A DNA stretch of 64,000 bases from Aphis gossypii (taxonomy: Eukaryota; Arthropoda; Insecta; Hemiptera; Aphididae): contig NC_065530.1 in NCBI RefSeq assembly GCF_020184175.1, forward strand, positions 3,162,001-3,226,000, given 5' to 3'. A program made the translations under genes and the position numbers. Each line of letters begins with the position of its first letter. Within the stretch, counting starts at the first letter, position 1. The notes under the pieces were generated by a model. That model was not told the DNA's origin, ran no database searches, and worked only from the letters and a program-made list of their open reading frames with translations. Positions 61,466-64,000 of this stretch are shown here, piece by piece.

Positions 61466-64000
61466 GTAGCATCTTATGAATGTAGCTTCAAATATTTCTG
61501 ATTGAATTTTAAAGTACCTAATAATAATAATATATACAATATAATCACTTTATACTATGTGTTTTACTCTAAAACGTGTATTCTTACATGAGATACAATT
61601 CCACCACAGTAAATCCTATGTATTATTTATTCTTCACCCATCCAAAAAAAAGAATAAAAAAATACTGCTCTGGTCGATTTTGGCTCTTTGGAGTCTGGGG
61701 AAATAATATTAAGAAGTCCACATAGGGAACAATAGATTTATAATTTCTAATTTAATATAAATTATGTATATAACTAATATATAAGTAGTGGTTAAATTTA
61801 TTTGTACAGTAGTATTTTTAATTTAGGGAATATAAACTAAAACTATAATCCAATACAATTATAAACAAATAGTTGTATGTATTTAATTTATATTTAAAAT
61901 GTAAATGTAAATGTTTTCATATGGTTCAAAAATCTTAATAACATATATATATATTTTCATTTAAAACTTTAAGAGCATAATTATAAAAGATAACGTTTAT
62001 CAATATTTATATAAATAGAATATAGATACAATCATTTAAAAATGTTTAAGATGTATTTGAAATTTATCTGGGAAAGAAATATAAAAAGAAAAGAAATACA
62101 CACTAGTACACCATTTATGAGAAGTATTTATTGCCAAGTTTAATCAGTTATTAAATTATTTAGTATTTGAAATGTTGCTTGAATCAATATAATATTTTTA
62201 TTCCAATAATTTTTAAGTTAATTAAATACAAATACTATTAGGAAACAATACATTTTACTTACCTATTTGCAATACTAAAACATACAAAATAAAAAATATA
62301 GCTGTAAAATTATTATTTTTAAGATTTATAATAACAATAACATATTTTATTCGGTGTTACCGTATGGCGATTACTTGTATAACATACTTTGTGAAACAAA
62401 TTTGTAACTTATAACATGTGTAATGTGTACGCTAAGCCGTCAATGTACTATGCCTAGGTATTATATGGACATTATTGTAGTCGTGACCAGAGCTGTTTCG
62501 CCACGTACGAATTAATTTACTCTTATAATGCGTTTGCATTGCAGTAGTGCACGTTTCTTGTCTGGCCTGCATCTGTCTTATTTGTCAGTATCAGTCATCT
62601 ATACTACCTCTACTACTACTACTAATAATAATATATATATATATTAATATACCAATACTCCTGTTATAAGCGTCGTCAAGATGTCTACGAAACTAAGTGC
62701 AAGGATTTTCGTTGTCAATTATATGTTATTAATAAAATATGGTAATAGTATGCTATATTATAAGCAGCGAACGAAAAGATACTACAACTGTATATGTTTA
62801 ATTCATACAATCACATTTTTATAATTTTTAGCAACACCTGGAAATTATTTTTAATGACGTATCAAACCAGAACTATATTGTATCGGATCCTTATCTAACC
62901 GGTAATATAAATTTAAAAAAAAAATCTAATTTAGTAAAATTAGGTTAAATATAATAATACCTACTTTATATTTATATTTCATATTATAAACTTAAAAACT
63001 ATATATTATACTTAGACACATAAAGTTGGTTACTCTAATTTAACGAATTGTTATTTTGAATGAGTTAAAATTGATGTCTATATTGCTATGAAATATATCG
63101 TAATAATATTCTTGTAGTACTAAAGTAAAATGAAAGTCATCTTGAAAAGTTTCGTCGAATTTTATGGAGAGATAAGATATGGATATATATAATAAAACGC
63201 AGTTGTGGACTGTGGGAACCATCAGCAATAAGACAGTTCAGTTTGAGAAAACATGGGGAACATCCTTAAAATAATCCCTTAAATCCTGTAAATAAATTTT
63301 AAATATTTTTATTTTAAAATTAAAACATTATGAATAATAATAATAATAATAATAATATGATTGGTTTATTATGTTTGTATATTTGTTTTTTTATTGCACA
63401 GAAACAGTAACATATCACTTTTATATTTTGTCATATAAGTTCTAATATGAGTGATATGAATCAAATTTCAGACAGCAAAAGTGAACACACGATTTCTTTC
63501 AATATAACATTAAGTTGGGTACATATTTATCATATATACTACAGGTAGGTAGTAAAATATAATATAAAAAGTGCTAATACATGTAGGCGTTTTATTGCAA
63601 AAGTGTGCTTTTGCAACATTCGACAGTTTATGAAGTTATTTATTATTGATTTAGGCGAAAGTACAAATTATTGCGCTAGAACAAAAACGTGTCTATAGTT
63701 ATCTACTGTTTTATAGTTTATATAGTCTTTGATAAGTGCGTACTATGCATTAAATTGATAAATAATCAATAAATTAACTCAAAATGAAGGATTAAAATCA
63801 TTACTTTTTTTATATAAATACTATGCATACTAGCCATACTGCACTGAACTTTTATAGTTTAATAAAAAAAGCTGATTAAAACTCTATAAAGAAACTTTTT
63901 ACTTTATTTTCAGACGATATTTAGTTCAACGGAAATAAAAATAATAATGTATGCATGAAACTCGAGTAAAGCCACAGTCTATAAAATGATAAAACTGAGT
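61466..64000. other. Probable intron or intergenic DNA to the window end
   Basis: AT-rich. It contains an isolated frame between AG and GT at about 62833-62901 (starting QHLEIIFNDVSNQNYIVSDP) whose phase 0 start does not fit the exon at 61345, and an AAT microsatellite at 63331-63356. Nothing else is supported. Confidence 0.4.
63331..63356. repeat. (AAT)n microsatellite
   Basis: About eight uninterrupted AAT units. Confidence 0.85.

Noticed and set aside
62682..62901. Pair of exon-like frames (ATG at 62682 to a donor after LLIKYG; then QHLEIIFNDVSNQ... to a donor)
   Set aside because: Phases do not match (the first ends in phase 1, the second is open only in phase 0), so they cannot be joined as read.
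1..64000. CRISPR arrays, bacterial operons, rRNA or tRNA genes
   Set aside because: No spaced direct-repeat arrays, ribosome binding sites or cloverleaf-forming tRNA patterns were recognised; the sequence is plainly eukaryotic nuclear DNA.

Overview
The window is eukaryotic, very AT-rich DNA with short introns, GT-AG junctions and many young transposable elements. It is most consistent with a sap-feeding hemipteran, probably an aphid. That assignment is inference from base composition, the transposon types (including one carrying a DUF4806 gene) and the gene families; nothing in the window names the species.

Layout. (1) Positions 1-46.4 kb hold a tandem array of secreted modular serine proteases of the ModSP/HP14 type (LDL-receptor class A repeats, Sushi, a Wonton-like Cys-rich module, S1 protease). 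Copy A (320-8350; its signal-peptide exon lies left of the window) and copy B (13111-18754) have four LDLa repeats and every splice phase fits. Copy C (36727-43009) has lost LDLa3, LDLa4 and the Wonton-like module, but the lost exons had symmetric phases, so its frame survives. Copy D (43421-46362) has no promoter, signal peptide or LDLa exons of its own. A consensus donor inside the last exon of C (42998) joins in frame to the first exon of D, so C and D probably form one gene for a two-protease protein of about 898 residues. An orphan, start-less signal exon with its 5' flank (about 20950-21556) is the relic of a further copy. (2) Between B and C lies a 5'-truncated Jockey-like retrotransposon (24225-35462, 13-bp target duplication) split by a 9.3-kb DNA transposon (24953-34281). 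That transposon carries a Tnp2/CACTA-related transposase with a one-base frameshift and an intact six-exon DUF4806 gene. (3) 48.0-52.8 kb is a compact housekeeping block: mRpS12 (+), mRpL2 (-, convergent) and the proteasome beta-2 subunit gene (+, divergent from mRpL2). (4) 52.8-64 kb is mostly non-coding, with a hAT-type MITE (59614-59895) and a candidate first coding exon of a secreted protein (61345-61465) behind a GC-richer promoter-like region.

Function. By family, the array encodes initiating proteases of haemolymph cascades (Toll activation, melanization). Activation after Leu is predicted in every copy, and the S1 pocket departs from trypsin. The paralogues differ mainly in N-terminal recognition modules, with catalytic triads kept, as expected if input sensing is diversifying. 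Exon coordinates were derived by hand from splice signals, phase arithmetic and paralogue alignment; no database search was run.
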